This document shows, piece by piece, positions 1-10,749 of a DNA stretch of 64,000 bases. The stretch spans positions 46,631,206-46,695,205 of the forward strand of contig OZ018338.1 of assembly GCA_963969495.1 (NCBI GenBank), given 5' to 3'. The notes below the pieces were generated by a model that saw only the letters and a list, made by a program, of their open reading frames with translations, was not told the DNA's origin and did not search any database. The DNA comes from Ceratothoa steindachneri (lineage: Eukaryota; Arthropoda; Malacostraca; Isopoda; Cymothoidae). Position 1 is the stretch's first letter; every line of letters starts with the position of its first letter. The translations under genes and the position numbers were made by a program.

Positions 1-302
1 GATGATGCAAATATCTTCAAACCTATGCAATAAAGGTCTCCGATTATATTTATATTAGGCAAAAACATGCAAAAACGGCCAGTTTCGAGATTCAATCGAT
101 TTCTTAAAAAAAGCTTGAAAAACGTCAGTTTTGGGAAAATAAACCGTTTTTCAAACTTAGAGAGTTACTGTTCCCATATCTGAGGAATATTAACAAAAAC
201 CTGGAAAAACGGCCGTTTTTGAGGTTTGATCCATTTTCTAAAAAAGATTGAAAAACGGGAGTTTTTTGGATGATGCAAATATCTTCAAACCTATGCAATA
301 AA
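1..302 (+). repeat. Partial monomer plus Q/P hybrid monomer
   Basis: The left edge cuts a monomer. The copy starting at the anchor at 35 begins like Q (CAGTTTCGAG) and then becomes P-type (GAGAGTTACTGTTCCC). It carries TATATTTATATT where nearly every other copy has TATAAGTAATATT. The next monomer, from 303, carries the same private variant and the same Q-like start. Confidence 0.75.
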
Positions 303-839
303 GGTCTCCGATTATATTTATATTAGGCAAAAACATGCAAAAACGGCCAGTTTCGAGATTCAATCGATTTCTTAAAAAAAGCTTGGAAAACGTCAGTTTT
401 GGGAAAATAAACCGTTTTTTAAACTTAGCAAGTTATTGCTCTCGAATCTAAGTAATATTAACCAAAACCTGGAAAAACGGCCGTTTTCAAGGTTTAGTCT
501 ATTTCCAAAAAAATGATTGAAAAGCGGGAGTTTGTGGATGATGCAAATATCTTCAAACCTATCCAATTAGGGTCTCCGATTATAAGTAATATTATGCAAA
601 ATCATGCAAAAACGGTCAGTTTTGAGATTCGATCGATTTCTTAAAAAAAGCTCGAAAAACGTCGGTTTTAGGAAAATAAGCCGTTTTTCAAACTTAGCAA
701 GTTATTGCTCTCGAATCTAAGTAATATTAAGCAAAAGCTGGAAAAACGGCCCTTTTTAAGGCTTGATCCATTTCCTAAAAAAGATTGAAAAATGGGAGTT
801 TTTTGGATGATGCAAATATCTTCAAACCTATCCAATTAA

Positions 840-1098
840 GGTCTCCGATTATAACTAATATTAGGCAAAAACGGCCAGTTTTGAGATTCGATCGATTTCT
901 TATAAAAAGCTTGAAAACGTCAGTTTGGGGAAAATAAACCGTTTTTCAAACTTAGCAAGTTATTTCTCTCGAATCTAAGTAATATTACCCAAAACCTGGA
1001 AAAACGGCCGTTTTTAAGGTTAGGTCTATTTCCAAAAAAATGATTGAAAAGCGGGAGTTTTTTGGATGGTGCAAATATCTTCAAACCTATCCAATTAG
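840..1098 (+). repeat. S-type monomer, 259 bp, with 10-bp deletion
   Basis: This is an exemplar of the only recurrent length variant. Full-length copies contain GCAAAAACATGCAAAAAC, an 8-bp direct repeat separated by AT. S copies retain a single GCAAAAAC (865-872), which removes exactly 10 bp, as expected from slippage or exchange between the two short repeats. S copies also carry CTAATATTA instead of GTAATATTA, TTATAAAAAGC, TTTGGGGAAAA, TATTTCTC and ATTACCCAAAACC, and end in GGATGGTGC. S is nearly always followed by a T monomer. One or two S copies per higher-order unit account for unit lengths falling 10 or 20 bp short of a multiple of 269. Confidence 0.85.
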
Positions 1099-2186
1099 GG
1101 TCTCCGATTATAAGTAATATTATGCAAAATCATGCAAAAACGGTCAGTTTTGAGATTCGATCGATTTCTTAAAAAAGCTCGAAAAACGTCTGTTTTGGGA
1201 AAATAAGCCGTTTTTCAAACTTAGCAAGTTATTGCTCTTGAATCGAAGTAATATTAACCAAAACCTTAAAAAACGGCCGTTTTTAAGGTTTGATCCATTT
1301 CCTAAAAAAGATTTAAAAATAGGAGTTTTTTAGATGATGCAAATATCTTCAAACCTATCCAATTAGGGTTTCCGATTATATGTAATATTATGCAAAATCA
1401 TGCAAAAACGGTCAGTTTTGAGATTCGATCGATTTCTTGAAAAAAGCTCGAAAAACGTCGGTTTTAGGAAAATAAACCGTTTTTCAAACTTAGCAAGTTA
1501 TTGCTCATGAATCTAAGTAATATTAAACAAAAGCTGGAAAAACGGCCGTTTTTAAGGTTTAAACCATTTCCTAAAAAAGATTGAAAATCGGGAGTTTTTT
1601 GGATGATGCAAATATCTTCAAACCTATCCAATTAAGGTCTCCGATTATAAGTAATATTTGGCAAAAACATGCAAAAACGGCCAGTTTTAGGATTCAATCG
1701 ATTTCTTAAAAAAAGCTTGAAAAACGTCAGTTTTGGGAAAATAAACCGTTTTTCAAACTTAGAGAGTTACTGTTCCCATATCTGAGGAATATTAACCAAA
1801 ACCTGGAAAAACGGCCGTTTTTGAGGTTTGATCCATTTTCTAAAAAAGATTGAAAAACGGGAGTTTTTTGGATAATGCAAATATTTTAAAACCTATTCAA
1901 TTTAGGTCTCCGATTATAAGTAATATTAGGCAAAAACATGCAAAAACAGCCAGTTTTGAGATTCAATTGATTTCTTAAAAAAAGCTTGGAAAACGTCAGT
2001 TTTGGGAAAATAAACCGTTTTTTAACCTTAGCAAGTTATTGCTCTCGAATCTAAGTAATATTAACCAAAACCTGGAAAAACGGCCGTTTTCAAGGTTAGG
2101 TCTATTTCCAAAAAAATGATTGAAAAGCGGGAGTTTGTGGATGATGCAAATATCTTCAAACCTATCCAATTAGGGTCTCCGATTAT

Positions 2187-2455
2187 AAGTAATATTATGC
2201 AAAATCATGCAAAAACGGTTAGGTTTGAGATTCGATCGATTTCTTAAAAAAAGCTCGAAAAACGTCGGTTTTAGGAAAATAAACCGTTTTTCAAACTTAG
2301 CAAGTTATTGCTCTCGAATCTAAGTAATATTAAGCAAAAGCTGGAAAAACGGCCGTTTTTAAGGTTTAAACCATTTCCTAAAAAAGATTGAAAAATGGGA
2401 GTTTTTTGGATGATGCAAATATCTTCAAACCTATCCAATTAAGGTCTCCGATTAT
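2187..2455 (+). repeat. Exemplar full-length monomer with two homologous subunits
   Basis: This W-type copy shows the dimeric structure clearly. Subunit H1 is 2187-2321 (135 bp) and subunit H2 is 2322-2455 (134 bp). Both begin AAGTAATATTA. They then share, in register, GCAAAA, AAAAACGG, a GTTTT run, GATC, ATTTC, TAAAAAA, GAAAAA, a T-run followed by GGA, TTCAAAC and a C/T-rich end. By hand alignment I count about 95 matches over 136 columns, roughly 70%. The real ancestral unit is therefore about 135 bp and the present 269-bp period is a fixed dimer whose halves have diverged far more than the 269-bp copies differ from one another. Confidence 0.88.
2345..2360. other. Conserved 16-bp perfect palindrome in subunit H2
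   Basis: AAAAACGGCCGTTTTT is its own reverse complement. It occurs at the same place in H2 of most monomers, so well over a hundred copies lie in the window; this is one exemplar. The homologous spot in H1 reads AAAAACGGCCAGTTTT or AAAAACGGTCAGTTTT, which breaks the symmetry. R-type monomers (CGGCCCTTTTT) and Q-type monomers (CGGCCGTTTTC) also weaken it. A dyad of this kind could bind a dimeric protein or extrude a small cruciform, but nothing in the sequence shows which. It resembles a bacterial terminator only superficially. Confidence 0.8.
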
Positions 2456-2980
2456 AAGTAATATTAGGCAAAAACATGCAAAAACGGCCAGTTTTGGGAT
2501 TCAATCGATTTCTTAAAAAAAGCTTGAAAAACGTCAGTTTTGGGAAAATAAACCGTTTTTCAAACTAAGAGAGTTACTGTTCCCATATCTGAGGAATATT
2601 AACAAAAACCTGGAAAAACGGCCGTTTTTGAGGTTTGATCCATTTTCTAAAAAAGATTGAAAAACGGGAGTTTTTTGGCTAATGCAAATATTTTAAAACC
2701 TATTCAATTTAGGTCTCCGATTATAAGTAATATTAGACAAAAACATGCAAAAACGGACAGTTTTGAGATTTAATCGATTTCTTAAAAAAAGCTCGAAAAA
2801 CATCAGTTTTGGGAAAATAAACCGTTTTTCAAACTTAGCAAGTTATTGCTCTCGAATCTAAGTAATATTTACCAACACCTGGAAAAACGGCCGTTTTTAA
2901 GGTTTAAACCATTTCCTAAAAAAGATGTAAAAACGGGAGTTTTTTGGATGATGCAAATATCTTCAAACCTATGCAATAAA

Positions 2981-5900
2981 GGTCTCCGATTATAAGTAAT
3001 ATTAGGCAAAAACATGCAAAAACGGCCAGTTTCGAGATTCAATCGATTTCTTAAAAAAAGCTTGGAAAACGTCAGTTTTGGGGAAATAAACCGTTTTTTA
3101 AACTTAGCAAGTTATTGCTCTCGAATCTAAGTAATATTAACCAAAACCTGGAAAAACGGCCGTTTTCAAGGTTTAGTCTATTTCCAAAAAATGATTGAAA
3201 AGCGGGAGTTTGTGGATGATGCAAATATCTTCAAACCTATCCAATTAGGGTCTCCGATTATAAGTAATATTATGCAAAATCATGCAAAAACGGTCAGTTT
3301 TGAGATTCGATCGATTTCTTAAAAAAAGCTCGAAAAACGTCGGTTTTAGGAAAATAAGCCGTTTTTCAAACTTAGAAAGTTATTGCTCTCGAATCTAAGT
3401 AATATTAAGCAAAAGCTGGAAAAACGGCCCTTTTTAAGGTTTGATCCATTTCATAAAAAAAAGATTGAAAAATGGGAGTTTTTTGGATGATGCAAATATC
3501 TTCAAACCTATCCAATTAAGGTCTCCGATTATAACTAATATTAGGCAAAAACGGCCAGTTTTGAGATTCGATCGATTTCTTAAAAAAAGCTTGAAAACGT
3601 CAGTTTGGGGAAAATAAACCGTTTTTCAAACTTAGCAAGTTATTTCTCTCGAATCTAAGTAATATTACCCAAAACCTGGACAAACGGCCGTTTTTAAGGT
3701 TAGGTCTATTTCCAAAAAAATGATTGAAAAGCGGGAGTTTTTTGGATGGTGCAAATATCTTCAAACCTATCCAATTAAGGTCTCCGATTATAAGTAATAT
3801 TAGGCAAAAACATGCAAAAACGGTCAGTTTTGAGATTCGATCGATTTCTTAAAAAAGCTCGAAAAACGTCTGTTTTGGGAAAATAAGCCGTTTTTCAAAC
3901 TTAGCAAGTTATTGCTCTTGAATCGAAGTAATATTAACCAAAACCTTAAAAAACGGCCGTTTTTAAGGTTTGATCCATTTCCTAAAAAAGATTTAAAAAT
4001 AGGAGTTTTTTAGATGATGCAAATATCTTCAAACCTATCCAATTAGGGTCTCCGATTATAAGTAATATTATGCAAAATCATGCAAAAACGGTCAGTTTTG
4101 AGATTCGATCGATTTCTTAAAAAAAGCTCGAAAAACGTCGGTTTTAGGAAAATAAACCGTTTTTCAAACTTAGCAAGTTATTGCTCATGAATCTAAGTAA
4201 TATTAAACAAAAGCTGGAAAAACGGCCGTTTTTAAGGTTTAAACCATTTCCTAAAAAAGATTGAAAATCGGGAGTTTTTTGGATGATGCAAATATCTTCA
4301 AACCTATCCAATTAAGGTCTCCGATTATAAGTAATATTAGGCAAAAACATGCAAAAACGGCCAGTTTTAGGATTCAATCGATTTCTTAAAAAAAGCTTGA
4401 AAAACGTCAGTTTTGGGAAAATAAACCGTTTTTCAAACTTAGAGAGTTACTGTTCCCATATCTGAGGAATATTAACCAAAACCTGGAAAAACGGCCGTTT
4501 TTGAGGTTTGATCCATTTTCTAAAAAAGATTGAAAAACGGGAGTTTTTTGGATAATGCAAATATTTTAAAACCTATTCAATTTAGGTCTCCGATTATAAG
4601 TAATATTAGGCAAAAACATGCAAAAACGGCCGGTTTGAGATTCAATCGATTTCTTAAAAAAAGCTTGAAAAACGTCAGTTTTGGGAAAATAAACCGTTTT
4701 TTAACCTTAGCAAGTTATTGCTCTCGAATCTAAGTAATATTAACCAAAACCTGGAAAAACGGCCGTTTTCAAGGTTAGGTCTATTTCCAAAAAAATGATT
4801 GAAAAGCGGGAGTTTGTGGATGATGCAAATATCTTCAAACCTATCCAATTAGGGTCTCCGATTATAAGTTATATTATGCAAAATCATGCAAAAACGGTTA
4901 GGTTTGAGATTCGATCGATTTCTTAAAAAAAGCTCGAAAAACGTCGGTTTTAGGAAAATAAACCGTTTTTCAAACTTAGCAAGTTATTGCTCTCGAATCT
5001 AAGTAATATTAAGCAAAAGCTGGAAAAACGGCCGTTTTTAAGGTTTAAACCATTTCCTAAAAAAGATTGAAAAATGGGAGTTTTTTGGATGATGCAAATA
5101 TCTTCAAACCTATCCAATTAAGGTCTCCGATTATAAGTAATATTAGGCAAAAACATGCAAAAACGGCCAGTTTTGGGATTCAATCGATTTCTTAAAAAAA
5201 GCTTGAAAAACGTCAGTTTTGGGAAAATAAACCGTTTTTCAAACTTAGAGAGTTACTGTTCCCATATCTGAGGAATATTAACAAAAACCTGGAAAAACGG
5301 CCGTTTTTGAGGTTTGATCCATTTTCTAAAAAAGATTGAAAAACGGGAGTTTTTTGGCTAATGCAAATATTTTAAAACCTATTCAATTTAGGTCTCCGAT
5401 TATAAGTAATATTAGACAAAAACATGCAAAAACGGACAGTTTTGAGATTCAATCGATTTCTTAAAAAAAGCTTGGAAAACGTCAGTTTTGGGAAAATAAA
5501 CCGTTTTTTAAACTTAGCAAGTTATTGCTCTCGAATCTAAGTAATATTAACCAAAACCTGGAAAAACGGCCGTTTTCAAGTTTAGGTCTATTTCCAAAAA
5601 AATGATTGAAAAGCGGGAGTTTGTGGATGATGCAAATATCTTCAAACCTATCCAATTAGGGTCTCCGATTATAAGTAATATTATGCAAAATCATGCAAAA
5701 ACGGTTAGGTTTGAGATTCGATCGATTTCTTAAAAAAAGCTCGAAAAACGTCGGTTTGAGGAAAATAAACCGTTTTCCAAACTTAGCAAGTTATTGCTCT
5801 CGAATCTAAGTAATATTAAGCAAAAGCTGGAAAAACGGCCGTTTTTAAGGTTTGATCTATTTCCTAAAAAAGATTAAAAAATGGGAGTTTTGGGAATAAT

Positions 5901-6197
5901 GCAAATATCTTCAAACTTAGCCAATTAAGGTCTCCGATTATAAGTAATATTAGGCAAAAACATGCAAAAACCGTCTGTTTTGAGGTTTAATCGATTTCTT
6001 AAAAAAAGCTCGAAAAACATCAGTTTTGGGAAAATAAACCGTTTTTCAAACTTAGCAAGTTATTGCTCTCGAATCTAAGTAATATTTACCAACACCTGGA
6101 AAAACGGCCGTTTTTAAGGTTTAAACCATTTCCTAAAAAAGATTGAAAAACGGGAGTTTTTTGGATGATGCAAATATCTTCAAACCTATGCAATAAA
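2981..6197 (+). repeat. Family A higher-order unit, 12 monomers
   Basis: The order is Q-R-S-T-U-V-Q'-W-P-Q''-W'-X', 3,217 bp. Relative to the 10-monomer unit, the final X is replaced by Q''-W'-X'. X' is recognisable by AAACCGTCTGTTTTGAGG, and W' by GTCGGTTTGAGG and GGGAATAATGC followed by CTTAGCCAATT. It recurs nearly unchanged at 13700-16917. Confidence 0.8.
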
Positions 6198-8069
6198 GGT
6201 CTCCGATTATAAGTAATATTAGGCAAAAACATGCAAAAACGGCCAGTTTCGAGATTCAATCGATTTCTTAAAAAAAGCTTGGAAAACGTCAGTTTTGGGG
6301 AAATAAACCGTTTTTTAAACTTAGCAAGTTATTGCTCTCGAATCTAAGTAATATTAACCAAAACCTGGAAAAACGGCCGTTTTCAAGGTTCAGTCTATTT
6401 CCAAAAAAATGATTGAAAAGCGGGAGTTTGTGGATGATGCAAATATCTTCAAACCTATCCAATTAGGGTCTCCGATTATAAGTAATATTATGCAAAATCA
6501 TGCAAAAACGGTCAGTTTTGAGATTCGATCGATTTTTTAAAAAAAGCTCGAAAAACGTCGGTTTTAGGAAAATAAGCCGTTTTTCAAACTTAGCAAGTTA
6601 TTGCTCTCGAATCTAAGTAATATTAAGCAAAAGCTGGAAAAACGGCCCTTTTTAAGGCTTGATCCATTTCCTAAAAAAGATTGAAAAATGGGAGTTTTTT
6701 GGATGATGCAAATATCTTCAAACCTATCCAATTAAGGTCTCCGATTATAACTAATATTAGGCAAAAACGGCCAGTTTTGAGATTCGATCGATTTCTTATA
6801 AAAAGCTTGAAAACGTCAGTTTGGGGAAAATAAACCGTTTTTCAAACTTAGCAAGTTATTTCTCTCGAATCTAAGTAATATTACCCAAAACCTGGACAAA
6901 CGGCCGTTTTTAAGGTTAGGTCTATTTCCAAAAAAATGATTGAAAAGCGGGAGTTTTTTGGATGGTGCAAATATCTTCAAACCTATCCAATTAAGGTCTC
7001 CGATTATAAGTAATATTAGGCAAAAACATGCAAAAACGGTCAGTTTTGAGATTCGATCGATTTCTTAAAAAAGCTCGAAAAACGTCTGTTTTGGGAAAAT
7101 AAACCGTTTTTCAAACTTAGCAAGTTATTGCTCTTGAATCGAAGTAATATTAACCAAAACCTTAAAAAACGGCCGTTTTTAAGGTTTGATCCATTTCCTA
7201 AAAAAGATATAAAAATAGGAGTTTTTTAGATGATGCAAATATCTTCAAACCTATCCAATTAGGGTCTCCGATTATAAGTAATATTATGCAAAATCATGCA
7301 AAAACTGTTAGGTTTGAGATTCGATCGATTTCTTAAAAAAAGCTCGAAAAACGTCGGTTTTAGGAAAATAAACCGTTTTTCAAACTTAGCAAGTTATTGC
7401 TCTCGAATCTAAGTAATATTAAGCAAAAGCTGGAAAAACGGCCGTTTTTAAGGTTTAAACCATTTCCTAAAAAAGATTGAAAAATGGGAGTTTTTTGGAT
7501 GATGCAAATATCTTCAAACCTATCCAATTAAGGTCTCCGATTATAAGTAATATTAGGCAAAAACATGCAAAAACGGCCAGTTTTGGGATTCAATCGATTT
7601 CTTAAAAAAAGCTTGAAAAACGTCAGTTTTGGGAAAATAAACCGTTTTTCAAACTTAGAGAGTTACTGTTCCCATATCTGAGGAATATTAACAAAAACCT
7701 TAAAAAACGGCCGTTTTTGAGGTTTGATCCATTTTCTAAAAAAGATTGAAAAACGGGAGTTTTTTGGCTAATGCAAATATTTTAAAACCTATTCAATTTA
7801 GGTCTCCGATTATAAGTAATATTAGACAAAAACATGCAAAAACGGACAGTTTTGAGATTTAATCGATTTCTTAAAAAAAGCTCGAAAAACATCAGTTTTG
7901 GGAAAATAAACCGTTTTTCAAACTTAGCAAGTTATTGCTCTCGAATCTAAGTAATATTTACCAACACCTGGAAAAACGGCCGTTTTTAAGGTTTAAACCA
8001 TTTCCTAAAAAAGATGTAAAAACGGGAGTTTTTTGGATGATGCAAATATCTTCAAACCTATGCAATAAA
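6198..8069 (+). repeat. Family A higher-order unit, 7 monomers
   Basis: The order is Q-R-S-T-W-P-X, 1,872 bp. U-V-Q' are absent, consistent with an in-register deletion of three monomers. The W copy carries AAAAACTGTTAGG. The same seven-monomer arrangement recurs at 16918-18789 and 24946-26816. Confidence 0.8.
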
Positions 8070-10749
8070 GGTCTCCGATTATAAGTAATATTAGGCAAAA
8101 ACATGCAAAAACGGCCAGTTTCGAGATTCAATCGATTTCTTAAAAAAAGCTTGGAAAACGTCAGTTTTGGGGAAATAAACCGTTTTTTAAACTTAGCAAG
8201 TTATTGCTCTCGAATCTAAGTAATATTAACCAAAACCTGGAAAAACGGCCGTTTTCAAGGTTTAGTCTATTTCCAAAAAATGATTGAAAAGCGGGAGTTT
8301 GTGGATGATGCAAATATCTTCAAACCTATCCAATTAGGGTCTCCGATTATAAGTAATATTATGCAAAATCATGCAAAAACGGTCAGTTTTGAGATTCGAT
8401 CGATTTCTTAAAAAAAGCTCGAAAAACGTCGGTTTTAGGAAAATAAGCCGTTTTTCAAACTTAGAAAGTTATTGCTCTCGAATCTAAGTAATATCAGGCA
8501 AAAGCTGGAAAAACGGCCCTTTTTAAGGTTTGATCCATTTCATAAAAAAAAGATTGAAAAATGGGAGTTTTTTGGATGATGCAAATATCTTCAAACCTAT
8601 CCAATTAAGGTCTCCGATTATAACTAATATTAGGCAAAAACGGCCAGTTTTGAGATTCGATCGATTTCTTATAAAAAGCTTGAAAACGTCAGTTTGGGGA
8701 AAATAAACCGTTTTTCAAACTTAGCAAGTTATTTCTCTCGAATCTAAGTAATATTACCCAAAACCTGGACAAACGGCCGTTTTTAAGGTTAGGTCTATTT
8801 CCAAAAAAATGATTGAAAAGCGGGAGTTTTTTGGATGGTGCAAATATCTTCAAACCTATCCAATTAAGGTCTCCGATTATAAGTAATATTAGGCAAAAAC
8901 ATGCAAAAACGGTCAGTTTTGAGATTCGATCGATTTCTTAAAAAAGCTCGAAAAACGTCTGTTTTGGGAAAATAAGCCGTTTTTCAAACTTAGCAAGTTA
9001 TTGCTCTTGAATCGAAGTAATATTAACCAAAACCTTAAAAGACGGCCGTTTTTAAGGTTTGATCCATTTCCTAAAAAAGATTTAAAAATAGGAGTTTTTT
9101 AGATGATGCAAATATCTTCAAACCTATCCAATTAGGGTCTCCGATTATAAGTAATATTATGCAAAATCATGCAAAAACGGTCAGTTTTGAGATTCGATCG
9201 ATTTCTTAAAAAAAGCTCGAAAAACGTCGGTTTTAGGAAAATAAACCGTTTTTCAAACTTAGCAAGTTATTGCTCATGAATCTAAGTAATATTAAACAAA
9301 AGCTGGAAAAACGGCCGTTTTTAAGGTTTAAACCATTTCCTAAAAAAGATTGAAAATCGGGAGTTTTTTGGATGATGCAAATATCTTCAAACCTATCCAA
9401 TTAAGGTCTCCGATTATAAGTAATATTAGGCAAAAACATGCAAAAACGGCCAGTTTTGGGATTCAATCGATTTCTTAAAAAAAGCTTGAAAAACGTCAGT
9501 TTTGGGAAAATAAACCGTTTTTCAAACTTAGAGATTTACTGTTCCCATATCTGAGGAATATTAACAAAAACCTGGAAAAACGGCCGTTTTTGAGGTTTGA
9601 TCCATTTTCTAAAAAAGATTGAAAAACGGGAGTTTTTTGGCTAATGCAAATATTTTAAAACCTATTCAATTTAGGTCTCCGATTATAAGTAATATTAGAC
9701 AAAAACATGCAAAAACGGACAGTTTTGAGATTCAATCGATTTCTTAAAAAAAGCTTGGAAAACGTCAGTTTTGGGAAAATAAACCGTTTTTTAACCTTAG
9801 CAAGTTATTGCTCTCGAATCTAAGTAATATTAACCAAAACCTGGAAAAACGGCCGTTTTCAAGTTTAGGTCTATTTCCAAAAAAATGATTGAAAAGCGGG
9901 AGTTTGTGGATGATGCAAATATCTTCAAACCTATCCAATTAGGGTCTCCGATTATAAGTAATATTATGCAAAATCATGCAAAAACGGTTAGGTTTGAGAT
10001 TCGATCGATTTCTTAAAAAAAGCTCGAAAAACGTCGGTTTTAGGAAAATAAACCGTTTTTCAAACTTAGCAAGTTATTGCTCTCGAATCTAAGTAATATT
10101 AAGCAAAAGCTGGAAAAACGGCCGTTTTTAAGGTTTAAACCATTTCCTAAAAAAGATTGAAAAATGGGAGTTTTTTGGATGATGCAAATATCTTCAAACC
10201 TATCCAATTAAGGTCTCCGATTATAAGTAATATTAGGCAAAAACATGCAAAAACGGCCAGTTTTGGGATTCAATCGATTTCTTAAAAAAAGCTTGAAAAA
10301 CGTCAGTTTTGGGAAAATAAACCGTTTTTCAAACTTAGAGAGTTACTGTTCCCATATCTGAGGAATATTAACAAAAACCTGGAAAAACGGCCGTTTTTGA
10401 GGTTTGATCCATTTTCTAAAAAAGATTGAAAAACGGGAGTTTTTTGGCTAATGCAAATATTTTAAAACCTATTCAATTTAGGTCTCCGATTATAAGTAAT
10501 ATTAGACAAAAACATGCAAAAACGGACAGTTTTGAGATTTAATCGATTTCTTAAAAAAAGCTCGAAAAACATCAGTTTTGGGAAAATAAACCGTTTTTCA
10601 AACTTAGCAAGTTATTGCTCTCGAATCTAAGTAATATTTACCAACACCTGGAAAAACGGCCGTTTTTAAGGTTTAAACCATTTCCTAAAAAAGATTGAAA
10701 AACGGGAGTTTTTTGGATGATGCAAATATCTTCAAACCTATGCAATAAA
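8070..10749 (+). repeat. Family A higher-order unit, 10 monomers
   Basis: The order is Q-R-S-T-U-P-Q'-W-P-X, 2,680 bp. The position held by V elsewhere is occupied by a P-type copy reading TTTTGGGATTC, followed by GGCTAATGC. Local changes include ATATCAGGC near 8493 and GAGATTTACTG near 9534. The first six monomers match 18790 onward at a shift of 10,720 bp. Confidence 0.75.

Larger units (their letters stand above)
303..2980 (+). repeat. Family A higher-order unit, 10 monomers
   Basis: The order read from diagnostic bases is Q-R-S-T-U-V-Q'-W-P-X, with anchors at 303, 571, 840, 1099, 1367, 1636, 1905, 2174, 2443 and 2712. Length is 2,678 bp, matching nine monomers of about 269 plus one of 259. 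This is the simplest family A unit and the reference for the other family A entries. The anchor at 1367 has a C-to-T change (GGTTTCCG). Confidence 0.8.
2174..10036 (+). repeat. 10,720-bp super-period of family A, first tract
   Basis: About 7.9 kb here matches 12893-20756 at a constant shift of 10,719-10,720 bp, equal to 40 monomers including four S copies (10+12+7+7+4 by unit). Markers in register include GATGTAAAAACGGG (8015 and 18735), CTTAAAAGACGG (9034 and 19754) and AAAAACTGTTAGG (7302 and 18022). The match ends inside a W monomer, where GTTTTAGG here meets GTTTGAGG there. Confidence 0.75.

Noticed and set aside
61..76. Telomere-like repeats in the AAAAAC/GCAAAAAC runs
   Set aside because: Only two copies of an 8-base motif occur per monomer; no tandem telomeric hexamer or heptamer is present.
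1855..1871. CENP-B box (pattern NTTCGNNNNANNCGGGN)
   Set aside because: The tail GATTGAAAAACGGGA fits the A..CGGG half and GATTCGATCGA in H1 fits the TTCG....A half, but no single 17-base stretch that I inspected satisfies both.
2345..2360. Palindrome followed by a T-run as a Rho-independent terminator
   Set aside because: It occurs about every 269 bp in a gene-free array. The symmetric A and T runs come from the repeat itself, and there is no transcription unit to terminate.
4530..4733. 67-codon frame repeated exactly at 15250 and 28366, and similar frames of 61-89 codons elsewhere
   Set aside because: These recur wherever the same monomer pair recurs, so repetition reflects DNA copying, not protein selection. 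Composition is that expected from the AT-rich repeat, and most homologous copies are closed by stops or indels.
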